DNA of 64,000 nucleotides from Hominilimicola fabiformis (GCF_020687385.1 NZ_JAJEQM010000011.1:1-64000); one strand, 5' to 3'. Positions 41,384 to 50,936 are shown, counted from the first letter of the stretch. Notes: generated by a model from the sequence alone, not told the origin. Made by a program: numbers and translations.

Positions 41384-41450
41384 TACGGGCGGTCATCGGC
41401 CGCCCTTTTAATACCTCAACATTGCGGGCGACCAATGGTCGCCCCTACAA
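41384..41450. repeat. dispersed palindromic repeats, family B
   Basis: Two palindromes lie side by side: GGGCGGTCATCGGCCGCCC (41387-41405) and GGGCGACCAATGGTCGCCC (41426-41444), the second followed by CTACAA. Both recur near radA (49381-49406 and 49431-49455) in the opposite order. GC content is far above the surrounding DNA, a sign of a mobile repeat. Confidence 0.82.
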
Positions 41451-41483
41451 TACAATAGTCCAAACCGTTTACGCTATTCTCAA

Positions 41484-44123
41484 TTACTTAATCTGTTCCG
41501 CAACGATTTCGTCAACCTTAGCCAACGCGTCATCAATCTTGCTCGCGTCACTGCCGCCGCCTTGCGCCATATCAGGCTTACCGCCGCCGCGGCCGCCTGC
41601 AACAGCCGTAATATCCTTAATAATCTTACCGCAATGAACGCCCAGCTTAACAGCCTCCTTTGACGCCATAGCAACAAACGTAATCTTACCGTCAGTTTCA
41701 GCACCCATAACAGCAACACTGTTCGGAACTTCCGCCTTAATCTTATCAGCCATAGACTTCATTTCATCAGCACCCATACCGTCAACCTGTGCGGTAATCA
41801 AGCTGATTTCGCCGATATGCTTAATACCTGTCATAATGTTGTTTGCCTTTGCGGCAGCCATTTTTTCCTTAAACGAATCAACAGCCTTTTCAAGCTCACG
41901 GCACTGTGCCATAACGCTTTCAGCCTTGTGATCAATTTCATTAATTTGATTAATCTTTAACGCAGCCGCAGTCTTTTCAATAAGTCTGTCACTGTTATTG
42001 ATATATTCAAGCACACCCTTACCTGTCACAGCCTCAATACGTCTTACACCTGCCGCAACACCGCTTTCAGAAATAATCTTAAACAAACCGCATTGAGCAG
42101 TATTTGTAAGGTGAGTACCGCCACAGAATTCAACACTGTAATCGCCAACAGAAACAACTCTTACAACATCACCGTACTTTTCGCCGAACAATGCAATAGC
42201 ACCAAGCTTTTTAGCCTCTTCAATAGGTAATTCCTGTACAGTTACGTCAATGCTTTCAAGAATTTTTTCATTAACAATAGCCTCAGCCTGTTTAATCTGT
42301 TCTGTTGTCATAGCCTCAAAGTGAGAGAAGTCAAAACGAAGTCTGTCACTTTCAACAAGCGAACCTGCTTGCGCAACGTGTGAACCAAGTACGTCACGAA
42401 GTGCCTTGTCAAGAATGTGAGTTGCGGTATGGTTACGGCAAACGTCTGTTCTGTGTACTTTGTCAACAGACATTGTAACCGTATCGCCAACCTTAATCGG
42501 TGTAAGCTGAACTTCTGTTTCGTGAAGATAATAACCGTCCTCAGTCTTTGTTGTATTAACAACATTGGCAGCCTTACCGTTTATTGTAATAGTACCGATG
42601 TCGCCTACCTGACCACCCATTTCAGCATAGAAAGGAGTTTTGTCTGTAACGATAAATCCCTTTTGATTTTCGATTATTGTATCACAAACACCCTCGTCTT
42701 CAACAACAATGCCTACAACTTTTGCGTCTGTTTCAAGTGTATCGTAACCGACAAATACAGTCGGCTCTGCATTTTCAAATTCAAATGTTTCGTTGCCGTC
42801 CCAGCTTGAGCCTTCGGTGCGAGCGTCCCTTGCAGTATCCTTTTGTTCCTGCATAGCCTTGTTAAAGCCGTCAACATCAACTTCAAGACCTTTTTCTTCA
42901 GCCATTTCTATTGTAAGGTCAACAGGGAAACCGTATGTGTCGTGAAGCTTAAATGCCTCTTTGCCTGTAAGTTCTTTTCTGCCCTCTTTTTGAGCCGCTT
43001 CGATATATCCGTTAAGCACGTTAAGACCATTGTCGATTGTAGCGTCAAAGCGTTCTTCTTCTTTCTTGATTATGTTTCTGATATAATCTCTCTTTTCCTC
43101 AAGTTCCTGATAAGCACCCTTTGAACAGTCGATTACAGTATCGGCAACCTCAAACAAGAACTGCTTGTTTATGCCAAGCAATTTACCGTGTCTTGCGGCA
43201 CGTCTTAAAAGACGGCGAAGAACGTAACCTCTGCCCTCGTTTGACGGAATAACACCGTCCGAAACCATCATAACCGTACTTCTGATATGGTCGGTTATAA
43301 CTCTTAGAGAAACATCTTTTTTATCGTCCTTTTTGTATTCAATATTTGCGATACGGCAAATATGTTTCATAACGTCTTGAACAGTGTCAATCTCAAAAAG
43401 ATTGTCAACACCTTGCATAACAACGGCAAGTCTTTCAAGACCCATACCCGTATCAATGTTAGGATTCGGTAAACGGTTATAGTTGCCGTCCTCGTCTTTG
43501 TCGAACTGCGTAAATACAAGGTTCCAAACTTCCATAAATCTGTCACATTCACAGCCGACACCGCAGCCTGGCTCACCGCAGCCGTATTCTTCGCCGCGGT
43601 CAAAATATATTTCCGAACAAGGACCGCAAGGGCCTGTACCGTGTTCCCAGAAGTTGTCCTCTTTACCAAGCTTAACGATGTGAGTAGGGTCAACGCCAAC
43701 TTCATTTACCCAAATATCTCTTGCCTCGTCATCTTCTTCATACACTGAAATCCAAAGACGTTCCTGCGGAATTTCCATAACCTTAGTGAAGAATTCCCAC
43801 GCCCAAGCAGTTGCCTCTTTTTTAAAGTAATCTCCGAAAGAGAAGTTACCGAGCATTTCAAAGAAAGTGCCGTGACGTGCAGTCTTTCCGACATTTTCAA
43901 TATCACCTGTTCTGATACATTTCTGACAAGTCGTAACTCGTCTTTTAGGTGCTGTTTCAGGGTTTTGGAACCAAGGTTTCATCGGTGCCATACCCGAATT
44001 TATAAGTAGCAAACTTGCGTCATTCTTCGGTATAAGCGGAAAACTTCCAAGTCTTAAACAACCTTTTGATTCAAAAAAGCTAAGAAACTTTTCACGAATC
44101 TCATTTACGCCCATTGATTTCAT
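41484..44123 (-). CDS. alaS: alanyl-tRNA synthetase
   Basis: An 879-residue AlaRS with all domains: class II catalytic core (1-about 250; NEIREKFLSFFESKG, APMKPWFQNPE, RHGTFFEMLGNFSFGDYFK), tRNA-recognition helices, editing domain (zinc motif HTATHILD about 565 and the Cys/His of CGGTHLTNTAQCG near 665) and C-terminal DHHA1 domain ending GGRGGGKPDMAQGGG. Length is standard. It has its own promoter in the 87-bp gap after the M18 gene, with no T-box leader. Confidence 0.97.
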   Translation of the reverse strand: MKSMGVNEIREKFLSFFESKGCLRLGSFPLIPKNDASLLLINSGMAPMKPWFQNPETAPKRRVTTCQKCIRTGDIENVGKTARHGTFFEMLGNFSFGDYFKKEATAWAWEFFTKVMEIPQERLWISVYEEDDEARDIWVNEVGVDPTHIVKLGKEDNFWEHGTGPCGPCSEIYFDRGEEYGCGEPGCGVGCECDRFMEVWNLVFTQFDKDEDGNYNRLPNPNIDTGMGLERLAVVMQGVDNLFEIDTVQDVMKHICRIANIEYKKDDKKDVSLRVITDHIRSTVMMVSDGVIPSNEGRGYVLRRLLRRAARHGKLLGINKQFLFEVADTVIDCSKGAYQELEEKRDYIRNIIKKEEERFDATIDNGLNVLNGYIEAAQKEGRKELTGKEAFKLHDTYGFPVDLTIEMAEEKGLEVDVDGFNKAMQEQKDTARDARTEGSSWDGNETFEFENAEPTVFVGYDTLETDAKVVGIVVEDEGVCDTIIENQKGFIVTDKTPFYAEMGGQVGDIGTITINGKAANVVNTTKTEDGYYLHETEVQLTPIKVGDTVTMSVDKVHRTDVCRNHTATHILDKALRDVLGSHVAQAGSLVESDRLRFDFSHFEAMTTEQIKQAEAIVNEKILESIDVTVQELPIEEAKKLGAIALFGEKYGDVVRVVSVGDYSVEFCGGTHLTNTAQCGLFKIISESGVAAGVRRIEAVTGKGVLEYINNSDRLIEKTAAALKINQINEIDHKAESVMAQCRELEKAVDSFKEKMAAAKANNIMTGIKHIGEISLITAQVDGMGADEMKSMADKIKAEVPNSVAVMGAETDGKITFVAMASKEAVKLGVHCGKIIKDITAVAGGRGGGKPDMAQGGGSDASKIDDALAKVDEIVAEQIK

Positions 44124-44167
44124 AATTTATCTATTCTCCTTTGTTTTTATACTAACTTATCTTATTT

Positions 44168-44196
44168 ATTATATAAAATATCCTGTGCTATGTCAA
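44168..44196 (-). promoter_or_regulatory. promoter of alaS
   Basis: On the minus strand TTGACA (44191-44196), 17 bp, TATAAT (44168-44173), 45 nt before the alaS ATG and 14 nt past the M18 stop. Confidence 0.75.
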
Positions 44197-44209
44197 GCTG
44201 AATACAACA

Positions 44210-45466
44210 TTAAAGCACAATTTCCGTTTTATAAAATTCTTTTATCATTTTCACCATATATTCCGTATCACGACTTCCCGCCGTTTCATATGACGAGTGC
44301 ATGGCAAGCTGTGCAAGACCGATGTCTGCGGTATTCAGCGAAACCTTTTCATTTGAAAGATTTCCAAGCGTTGAACCGCCCGGAATATCACTTCTGTTTG
44401 CATACATCTGATACGGTACACCTGCATTTTTGCACACATACTTAACAACCGCCTCCGATACCGCATCAGTGGTGTATCTTTGATTTGCATTGTACTTAAT
44501 CACAATACCGCCGTTCATATACACACGGTTTGTACCGTCCGACTTGTCCGCAAAATTCGGATGCACCGCATGAGCATTGTCGCACGATAACATAAAGCTT
44601 TTAGCAACGGCTCTTTTGTACGTTTCCGAATTATTGCAAATTCTTTCAAGCACATCACGCAAAAATGACGATTTAGCACCTTGCTTTGTACCGCTGCCGA
44701 CTTCTTCATTGTCAAACGCGGCGAAAACAGTTACATTATCATCACTTTCGGAATTTAAAAATCCCTCAAGTGTACTGTACATACACTGTAAATCATCAAT
44801 TCGCGGTGCGGAAAAATATTCTCCGTCCGTGCCTAAAACAGTACCGCGCATACGATTGTAAAGCGACAAATCAAAACCCAATATTTCCTCTTTATCTACG
44901 CCGACATTTTCTGCAATAATATCCTCAATTCTGCCGTTTTTCTCCGACGCTATCGGACACATATCACGTCTTATATTAAATTCATAACCCTTATTAATAT
45001 CTCTGCTCATATGAATTGCAAGTGACGGAATAACAAGTAAATCCCTGTCTATATTGACAAGTTTCGTTTCAACCTTACCATCCTTTGCCGTAACAATTCT
45101 TCCGCTTATCGACAGCGGTCTGTCAAGCCACGACGACATTATCATACCGCCGTAACCCTCAACACTCAACTTTATACAGCCGTCCGCATTTATTTCAAAA
45201 TCAGGCTTTAGCTTGAATGACGGCGAATCGGTATGAGAGGCACAAATCATAAACGCACCGAAATCCTTTTTCGGCATTTCAAACGCAATTATTGATGACG
45301 AATTTCGTATAACGTAATATTTACCGTCGTTTTGTACATCCCACTTGTCACCCTCAAAAAGTTCCGTAAAACCGTTTTCGTCAAGCCTGTCCTTTGCGGT
45401 TTTGACCGCATGGTAACAATCCGTACTTTTTCCGATAAAATCAATTAAATTTTCTGTATAACCCAT
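44210..45466 (-). CDS. M18 family aminopeptidase
   Basis: A 418-residue dinuclear zinc exopeptidase that removes N-terminal residues, with acidic and hydrophobic preferences in relatives. Metal and catalytic motifs: ASHTDSPSFKLKP (His), RIDDLQCMYS (Asp), FDNEEVGSGTKQGA (Glu-Glu), LSCDNAHAVHPNF (Asp), and the terminal MHSSYETAGSRD (His). AGAGGGC sets the ATG at 45466; an earlier frame overlaps the preceding gene. It follows the C11-like lipoprotein by 13 nt and is probably co-transcribed. Confidence 0.93.
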   Translation of the reverse strand: MGYTENLIDFIGKSTDCYHAVKTAKDRLDENGFTELFEGDKWDVQNDGKYYVIRNSSSIIAFEMPKKDFGAFMICASHTDSPSFKLKPDFEINADGCIKLSVEGYGGMIMSSWLDRPLSISGRIVTAKDGKVETKLVNIDRDLLVIPSLAIHMSRDINKGYEFNIRRDMCPIASEKNGRIEDIIAENVGVDKEEILGFDLSLYNRMRGTVLGTDGEYFSAPRIDDLQCMYSTLEGFLNSESDDNVTVFAAFDNEEVGSGTKQGAKSSFLRDVLERICNNSETYKRAVAKSFMLSCDNAHAVHPNFADKSDGTNRVYMNGGIVIKYNANQRYTTDAVSEAVVKYVCKNAGVPYQMYANRSDIPGGSTLGNLSNEKVSLNTADIGLAQLAMHSSYETAGSRDTEYMVKMIKEFYKTEIVL

Positions 45467-45479
45467 TGTTAAGCCCTCT

Positions 45480-47390
45480 TTATTCAAATCTGATGTTTCC
45501 GCCGCCCGCATTCGCTTTAACCGCTGTACCGCGTCGTTTCAAACCGTATATGTCGGTAAGTTCGTATTCAAAAATATAAGCTCCGTCTGAAATATTTGCT
45601 TTTTTCACACCGCCGAACATTTTTAAAGTCCATGAACCTGTTATATTGTCGTTTGAGTTGTGTTCCGCGTCATATACCGTAAGAATAGGAGTTATTTTAT
45701 CAAAGAAACCAATCTTTTTCAAATTCGTATATGCTCTGCCGTTTGTCGAATCAAGACCGCCCCAAGCACCAATAATTTTGTAACTGTCTTTTTCGGTATC
45801 GTGCATAATGCGAACATTGCTTCTTTTGCCGTTTAATATAATCGGAGCCGAATAAATCTCATAACCGTCATATTTTCCGACAAGATTAACCGATATATTT
45901 TTACCGCATAATCTAAGCATTTTGCCGTTAAAATCATCTTTAAAAATACCTGCATCCCAGTCACCGTCCAAATCGCTGTATTTACCTATATATGTATAGT
46001 TTCCGCTCTTTTTATCCGCCTTATACACGTTTATATCCACACTTTTGAACATATCCATATTGCCGAGAATATTCAGTTCATACGAATTGCCGTCCAAAAT
46101 AGTCTTATATTCCATAGTCTGCATATCTTGATTATATGTATTCCACGCCCAGGAAGAATTAAAATCTTCTGTATTTGACGTATCTTCTACATTGCACCGA
46201 GTACATATCTTGCGTAGAAATTCCTTATATTTAACACTGTTTGAAATCTCCATATACTCTTGAAGTTCGTCATTGTTTTCCCAAAGCGGATAATATAGTG
46301 CAAGACCTGTCGAATTAGCTTTTCTCTCACCGCACACTCTGTATAAAACGGTTTCATTTAACGTGTTAATAAGCACGTCCGACGTGTTTCCGACAAATTC
46401 ACTTGTTTTAACCGCCATATCGCCTAAATCAACGGAATTTGAAAATCCCTCATCAACCGTTGCACCGCCGTAAAGCTGTACACCGCTTATCGCCTTTGAA
46501 AGATTGACATAATTTAAAAGGCTGTCCGTTGCGGTAAGCATATCACCTGCCATACCGTCAAACGCCTGATTAAGCGTAGACATATTGTCTAAAGCAACGC
46601 AAGACATTGCCGCGTCTTTGTCAGTGCCTTTTTCTTCACACTTTGCATAATATCCGTCACACACTGCCTCACCGATACCTTGAGAATCAGTTGACGGATT
46701 GTCGGACAAATACTGTAAAACATATTCATAATTCCATTCATCATTTCCGATAACGTCCTGCGGTGCAGTCATATAATCGGCACACATAGACATCTCCGCC
46801 GCAATTTCAAGACTTCCCATAAGCGACGAATCGAAAGACAGCATATCAAAATTTACGCCCGCCGCACTGATTCCGTATGAAATTTCTTCAAGATTAAGGC
46901 TGTCGTTGCCGTTAAGCTCGTCATAAGCCATACCGTTCATCAATCCGCCGCCTGCACCTGATAAAATAAGCATATAATGGTTTGCTTTATACTTTGACGT
47001 ACCCCATGATATAAAATTAGCAAGAGTATTGTAGTCACCCATATTTGCCGCCATAGACTGATCCTCAAGATAAAGCTTATTCTTACCGGCTTTAAATCTT
47101 TGACAATAATCGCTGTATATATTCTTAGTGTGCCACTTACTGCTGCCGCCTGTTTGCACAATGACATTTATATTATCCGAATAATTTACATTCATAATTT
47201 CATCAAGTTTTTTTGAATAATCACCGTTTACGGATTCATCGTCACCGCCGCACATATATATAAGAACAGTCCAAGCCTTGTTACCCGCTTGACTTTCGGT
47301 ATCACTTTCATAAACCACCTTATTTGAAGAACACGCCGTAAGCATAAGAACCGTCAAAACGGCAGTTATTATAAGCGTAACTCTTTTCAT
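45480..47390 (-). CDS. clostripain-family (C11) lipoprotein lacking catalytic residues
   Basis: A 636-residue lipoprotein: signal MKRVTLIITAVLTVLMLTAC with Cys20 in a good lipobox. The C11 domain is clear (WTVLIYMCGGDDE; NHYMLILSGAGGG; FDMLSFDSSLMGSLEIA). In active clostripains the second motif has W-x-H-G and the third D-A-C-L-M. Here the His position is Ala and the Cys position is Ser, so the protease is probably dead. The C-terminal half (about 400-636) is beta-rich with unknown function. It may be a binding or regulatory pseudoenzyme on the cell surface. GGAGGGG fixes the start at 47390, and it lies downstream of the ferredoxin terminator. Confidence 0.85.
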   Translation of the reverse strand: MKRVTLIITAVLTVLMLTACSSNKVVYESDTESQAGNKAWTVLIYMCGGDDESVNGDYSKKLDEIMNVNYSDNINVIVQTGGSSKWHTKNIYSDYCQRFKAGKNKLYLEDQSMAANMGDYNTLANFISWGTSKYKANHYMLILSGAGGGLMNGMAYDELNGNDSLNLEEISYGISAAGVNFDMLSFDSSLMGSLEIAAEMSMCADYMTAPQDVIGNDEWNYEYVLQYLSDNPSTDSQGIGEAVCDGYYAKCEEKGTDKDAAMSCVALDNMSTLNQAFDGMAGDMLTATDSLLNYVNLSKAISGVQLYGGATVDEGFSNSVDLGDMAVKTSEFVGNTSDVLINTLNETVLYRVCGERKANSTGLALYYPLWENNDELQEYMEISNSVKYKEFLRKICTRCNVEDTSNTEDFNSSWAWNTYNQDMQTMEYKTILDGNSYELNILGNMDMFKSVDINVYKADKKSGNYTYIGKYSDLDGDWDAGIFKDDFNGKMLRLCGKNISVNLVGKYDGYEIYSAPIILNGKRSNVRIMHDTEKDSYKIIGAWGGLDSTNGRAYTNLKKIGFFDKITPILTVYDAEHNSNDNITGSWTLKMFGGVKKANISDGAYIFEYELTDIYGLKRRGTAVKANAGGGNIRFE

Positions 47391-47424
47391 AGCCTTACCC
47401 CTCCATAAATTTATATAATGTAAA

Positions 47425-47459
47425 AAGGTGTTGCAAAGATTTCTCTTATACAACACCTT
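47425..47459 (-). terminator. terminator of the ferredoxin gene
   Basis: AAGGTGTTG (47425-47433) pairs with CAACACCTT (47451-47459); on the minus strand the stem ends in a T run, 17 nt after the ferredoxin stop. Confidence 0.75.
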
Positions 47460-47475
47460 CTCAGTTCATTTTTAA

Positions 47476-47646
47476 TTACGCTTGTGCAGGAGCGCCTACC
47501 GGACAGACACCGGCACATGCACCACATTCGATACAAGTAGCGTCATCTATAACGTATTGAGTGTCACCCTCGCTGATTGCACTTACAGGACATTCAGCAG
47601 CGCAAGCACCGCATGAAATGCAAGCATCAGAAATCTTATATGCCAT
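47476..47646 (-). CDS. 2[4Fe-4S] ferredoxin
   Basis: A 56-residue clostridial ferredoxin with two cluster motifs, CISCGACAAECP and CIECGACAGVCP, each CxxCxxCxxxCP. It carries low-potential electrons for pyruvate and hydrogenase-type metabolism. GGAGGTG sets the ATG at 47646; six earlier codons are open without a ribosome site. It is monocistronic with a good promoter and terminator, consistent with high expression. It lies next to ricT, whose product also holds iron-sulfur clusters, though a functional link is not shown. Confidence 0.96.
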   Translation of the reverse strand: MAYKISDACISCGACAAECPVSAISEGDTQYVIDDATCIECGACAGVCPVGAPAQA

Positions 47647-47681
47647 TGAAATACACCTCCTCATTTGATATTGCTGATATG

Positions 47682-47710
47682 ATTATAACACGAAAATTGA
47701 TATACTTCAA
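47682..47710 (-). promoter_or_regulatory. promoter of the ferredoxin gene
   Basis: TTGAAG (47705-47710), 17 bp, TATAAT (47682-47687) on the minus strand, giving a leader of about 30 nt. Confidence 0.7.
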
Positions 47711-47727
47711 TAGTTTTTCAAAATATT

Positions 47728-48579
47728 TTACTCACCGATTTCTTCCTCTGAAGACTCGTTGTTTTTGCCTTTTTTGAGAACTTTAACGTCCGCAACATTA
47801 AACTCTTTTAAAGTTTTTTCGTTTTCGTCGTCAAGTTTAACTTTAACCAGACCTTTAAGCAAGCTGACATATTCAACACTGCCCGTACCTTCGGGAGTTT
47901 TTACGATAGCACCCTGTTTCGGTGTAACCTTTAAAAGTTCCTCATATGTATCCTGTTCATATTTCAAACAACACATAAGACGTCCGCAAGCACCCGAAAT
48001 TTTAGTCGGATTAAGTGAAAGTCCCTGTTCCTTTGCCATTTTTATAGACACCGGAGCGAACTCACCGAGGAACTGACTGCAACATAAACCTCTGCCGCAT
48101 ACACCGATACTTCCGAGAGTTTTCGCCTCATCTCTGACGCCGATTTGACGAAGTTCAATTCTTGTCTTAAAGACCATAGCCAAGTCTTTTACAAGTTCAC
48201 GGAAGTCAATTCTTCCGTCCGCGGTAAAATAGAATAAAATCTTGTTTCCGTCAAATGTGTATTCAACTTCGACAAGTTTCATTTCAAGCTTGTGATTTTG
48301 AATTTTCTCCAAACATATCTTGTAAGCCTCTTTTTCAAGCTCTCTGTTCCTTTTGCTTTTTTCGGTATCTTCTTCGGTTGCGATACGGATAACACCCTTT
48401 AAAGGTTTCTTGAATTGGTCGTTATCAATAGCCTTTTTGCTCATAACGACTTCACCGTATTCAATACCTCTTGAAGTTTCGACAATTACACTGTCGCCTT
48501 GTTTTATATCAAAATCAAGCGGATCAAAATAGTACGTTTTGCCTGCCGGCTTAAATCGTACCCCTATCACGTTTACCAT
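47728..48579 (-). CDS. ricT: RicT / PSP1-domain protein
   Basis: A 283-residue member of the YaaT family. FDIKQGDSVIVETSRGIEYGEV and YFTADGRIDFRELVKDLA are the PSP1 core, and the cysteines in GVCGRGLCCSQFL and GACGRLMCCLKYE are the conserved iron-sulfur ligands. In Bacillus RicT with RicA and RicF directs RNase Y to mRNAs and affects sporulation and competence. Usually it lies near holB; here the neighbours are ferredoxin and a membrane protein. The acidic tail ends NNESSEEEIGE. Confidence 0.92.
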   Translation of the reverse strand: MVNVIGVRFKPAGKTYYFDPLDFDIKQGDSVIVETSRGIEYGEVVMSKKAIDNDQFKKPLKGVIRIATEEDTEKSKRNRELEKEAYKICLEKIQNHKLEMKLVEVEYTFDGNKILFYFTADGRIDFRELVKDLAMVFKTRIELRQIGVRDEAKTLGSIGVCGRGLCCSQFLGEFAPVSIKMAKEQGLSLNPTKISGACGRLMCCLKYEQDTYEELLKVTPKQGAIVKTPEGTGSVEYVSLLKGLVKVKLDDENEKTLKEFNVADVKVLKKGKNNESSEEEIGE

Positions 48580-48606
48580 ATTATAAAACCATTCCTTCCA
48601 AAATGT

Positions 48607-49074
48607 TTAAGCTTTGCTGTTTTTCGCTCTGCTCTTAATCTTTTCAGCCATTTTCTGCGACGGCTCAAAAACAAGCATATTTTCTATTCTGTTCTTTTCG
48701 TAAACAACGTACCAAACCTTTTTAGGCGAAAATACACTCGCACGCATATTGTATATCGTTTTCGGAGTTTTTTTCGGTTTTTGTCTGGTAACAGACTTCA
48801 CGTCCGATATATAAAATTCAACTTCTTTGTTTCTGTGACCGATTGCACGGTTTACGCGCACAATATCGTCTTTAACGCTGTAAGTAAATATCGCCGCATA
48901 ACGCGTCAGAACAAAGAAACCCAATATACAAAATAAAAGTATCGTTATTATCGTACCGATTATTTTGTAGCTTGGCAAAATAAAAATTATATATTGTCCT
49001 AAAATCATAAATATGACAGCCCATAAAAGCGAAAATATAAATTCTTTTCCGCCGCCTGTTCTCTTTTCTTCCAC
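48607..49074 (-). CDS. two-helix membrane protein with PH-like domain
   Basis: A 155-residue protein. Residues about 12-58 form two membrane helices (FIFSLLWAVIFMILGQYIIFIL and IIGTIITILLFCILGFFVL). The C-terminal part (about 60-155), with FTYSVKDDIVRVNRAIG and YISDVKSVTRQ, looks like a bacterial PH-type domain facing the cytoplasm. It starts at GTG with AAGGAG 9 nt before it. It is followed by ricT 27 nt downstream and may be co-transcribed. Function unknown. Confidence 0.72.
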   Translation of the reverse strand: MEEKRTGGGKEFIFSLLWAVIFMILGQYIIFILPSYKIIGTIITILLFCILGFFVLTRYAAIFTYSVKDDIVRVNRAIGHRNKEVEFYISDVKSVTRQKPKKTPKTIYNMRASVFSPKKVWYVVYEKNRIENMLVFEPSQKMAEKIKSRAKNSKA

Positions 49075-49175
49075 TCCCGAAAACTCCTTAAAACATCATT
49101 TTCTAATCTAATTAATTATAATATAAAACAATAAAATTGTCAACTCTCCGCATAAATAGCGATTGATGACCTCAA

Positions 49176-49291
49176 GCCACCGCTCCGTCACTTCGTGACA
49201 CCTCTCCTCAAGGAGAGACTTTTTTATATATGCCCTCTTCCGTAAGGCTCCCCTTGAGGGGAGCTGTCGGCAACGCCGACTGAGGGGTGGC
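49176..49291. repeat. dispersed repeat, family A copy 2
   Basis: It runs from GCCACCGCTCCG through CTCTCCTCAAGGAGAG and GGCTCCCCTTGAGGGGAGCTG to CCGACTGAGGGGTGGC. This is the same set of modules as at 41237-41335, read on the other strand. It fills part of the 438-nt gap 49075-49512. Confidence 0.82.
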
Positions 49292-49380
49292 TTTTCTGTC
49301 TATTATTTTCCTCTATTATCTACAACACGGGGCATTGTGGCACCGTCCCATACTTTCACACAATCCGCATCTCATTCAAA

Positions 49381-49506
49381 GCGGGCGACCAATGGTCGCC
49401 CCTACACACCACCATATACTGCACTTACTTCGTAGGGGCGGTCATCGGCCGCCCTATAAGGCTCCCCTTAAGGGGAGCTGTCGGCAACACCGACTGAGGG
49501 GTGGCT
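49381..49506. repeat. family B palindromes and family A copy 3
   Basis: The palindrome GCGGGCGACCAATGGTCGCC (49381-49400) and the palindrome in CGTAGGGGCGGTCATCGGCC (49431-49450) repeat those at 41424-41450 and 41384-41405. Directly after, 49459-49506 holds GGCTCCCCTTAAGGGGAGC through CCGACTGAGGGGTGGC, a third family A piece that ends seven bases before the radA stop codon. Confidence 0.82.
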
Positions 49507-49512
49507 TTTCTG

Positions 49513-50886
49513 TCATTTTCTTCTAAGCATATTAATCATTTCCGAAATCGTCTTAATCCCGTAAGCCGCAAAACCGTCGGGAATTTTCACACCTCTAAGC
49601 GATTGTTTCGGCACAATCGCCGACTTAAACCCCAGTTTAGCCGCCTCATTAATACGCTTTTCAAGCTGCGAAACACCTCTAAGTTCACCGCCAAGACCGA
49701 CTTCACCGATAAATATCATATCCGGCGGCAGAGGAATATCCGCCTGACTTGTCGCGACAGCGGCACAGATACCCAAATCAACCGCCGTTTCATCAATACG
49801 AAGTCCGCCTGCAACATTAACATAAATGTCTGAATTTGACAAATTCATTCTTGCACGTTTTTCAAGTACCGCGATAAGCAACAGCACACGATTAACATCA
49901 ATACCGTTTGTCATACGACGCGGATTACCGAATCCGGTCGGTGTAACGAGTGCTTGAATTTCAGCCATGACACCACGACTGCCCTCCATCGTACACACAA
50001 TCGCACTGCCCGATATATCAACATTTCTGCCCTCCAAAAGCATCATTGACGGATTTTCGACTTCTCTGAGACCGCTGTCACACATTTCAAATACACCGAT
50101 TTCGTTAGTCGAGCCGAAACGATTTTTAACCGCTCTTAAAATCCTGAACGAAAGCTGTCTGTCACCCTCAAAATAAAGCACACAGTCGACCATATGTTCA
50201 AGCACTCTCGGACCTGCGATTGCCCCCTCTTTTGTAACGTGACCGACTATAAACATAGAAATGCCGAGCGACTTTGCAATGTGCATAAAAGCGTTAGTAG
50301 CCTCTCTTACCTGCGGAACACTTCCTGCCGCAGAGGCAATATCCTGTCTGTTCATCGTTTGAATTGAGTCAATAATAACAATGTCGGGTTTAATTTCGTT
50401 TATACATTCTATAACCGTTTCAACATCTGTTTCGGAAACAAGATATAGATTTTCCGTTGTAACGCCCAATCTTTCAGCACGAATTTTAATTTGTCCCTCC
50501 GATTCCTCACCCGAAACATATAAAATTTTTCTTTCTTCACCGGCTTTTTGGCAAATTTGCAAAAGTAATGTTGATTTACCGATACCCGGGTCACCGCCTA
50601 CAAGTATTAATTCACCCTGTACAATTCCGCCGCCAAGCACTCTGTCAAGCTCCTGTAAACCGGTTTTGTAACGTGTTTCATATCCGACTTTTACATCACC
50701 GATTTTTTTCGGCATACGCACACTTCCGCCGTTACTTATAGACATTGCACGCGTAGCAGACGTTTTCTTTTCCGTAATAACAGTTTCCTGTATGGTGTTC
50801 CAACTGTTACAGCCTGGGCATTTTCCCAGCCACTTCGGTGATTTGTACCCACATTCACTGCATATATATGTCGTTTTTGTTTTCAT
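49513..50886 (-). CDS. radA: DNA repair protein RadA
   Basis: A 457-residue RadA/Sms. The N-terminal zinc finger is CSECGYKSPKWLGKCPGCNSW, the RecA-like ATPase has Walker A GGDPGIGKSTLLL (about 88-100), Walker B IVIIDSIQT and the RadA-specific KNRFGSTNEIGVFEM. The C-terminal Lon-like domain covers about 280-457. RadA drives branch migration in recombination. AAAGGA supports the ATG at 50886; the earlier ATG is in the ribosome site. It is divergent from glyQS. Confidence 0.96.
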   Translation of the reverse strand: MKTKTTYICSECGYKSPKWLGKCPGCNSWNTIQETVITEKKTSATRAMSISNGGSVRMPKKIGDVKVGYETRYKTGLQELDRVLGGGIVQGELILVGGDPGIGKSTLLLQICQKAGEERKILYVSGEESEGQIKIRAERLGVTTENLYLVSETDVETVIECINEIKPDIVIIDSIQTMNRQDIASAAGSVPQVREATNAFMHIAKSLGISMFIVGHVTKEGAIAGPRVLEHMVDCVLYFEGDRQLSFRILRAVKNRFGSTNEIGVFEMCDSGLREVENPSMMLLEGRNVDISGSAIVCTMEGSRGVMAEIQALVTPTGFGNPRRMTNGIDVNRVLLLIAVLEKRARMNLSNSDIYVNVAGGLRIDETAVDLGICAAVATSQADIPLPPDMIFIGEVGLGGELRGVSQLEKRINEAAKLGFKSAIVPKQSLRGVKIPDGFAAYGIKTISEMINMLRRK

Positions 50887-50936
50887 TCCTATTCCTTTCA
50901 TTTATCAGTATTGCCACCACAAAAATTATATCCATA

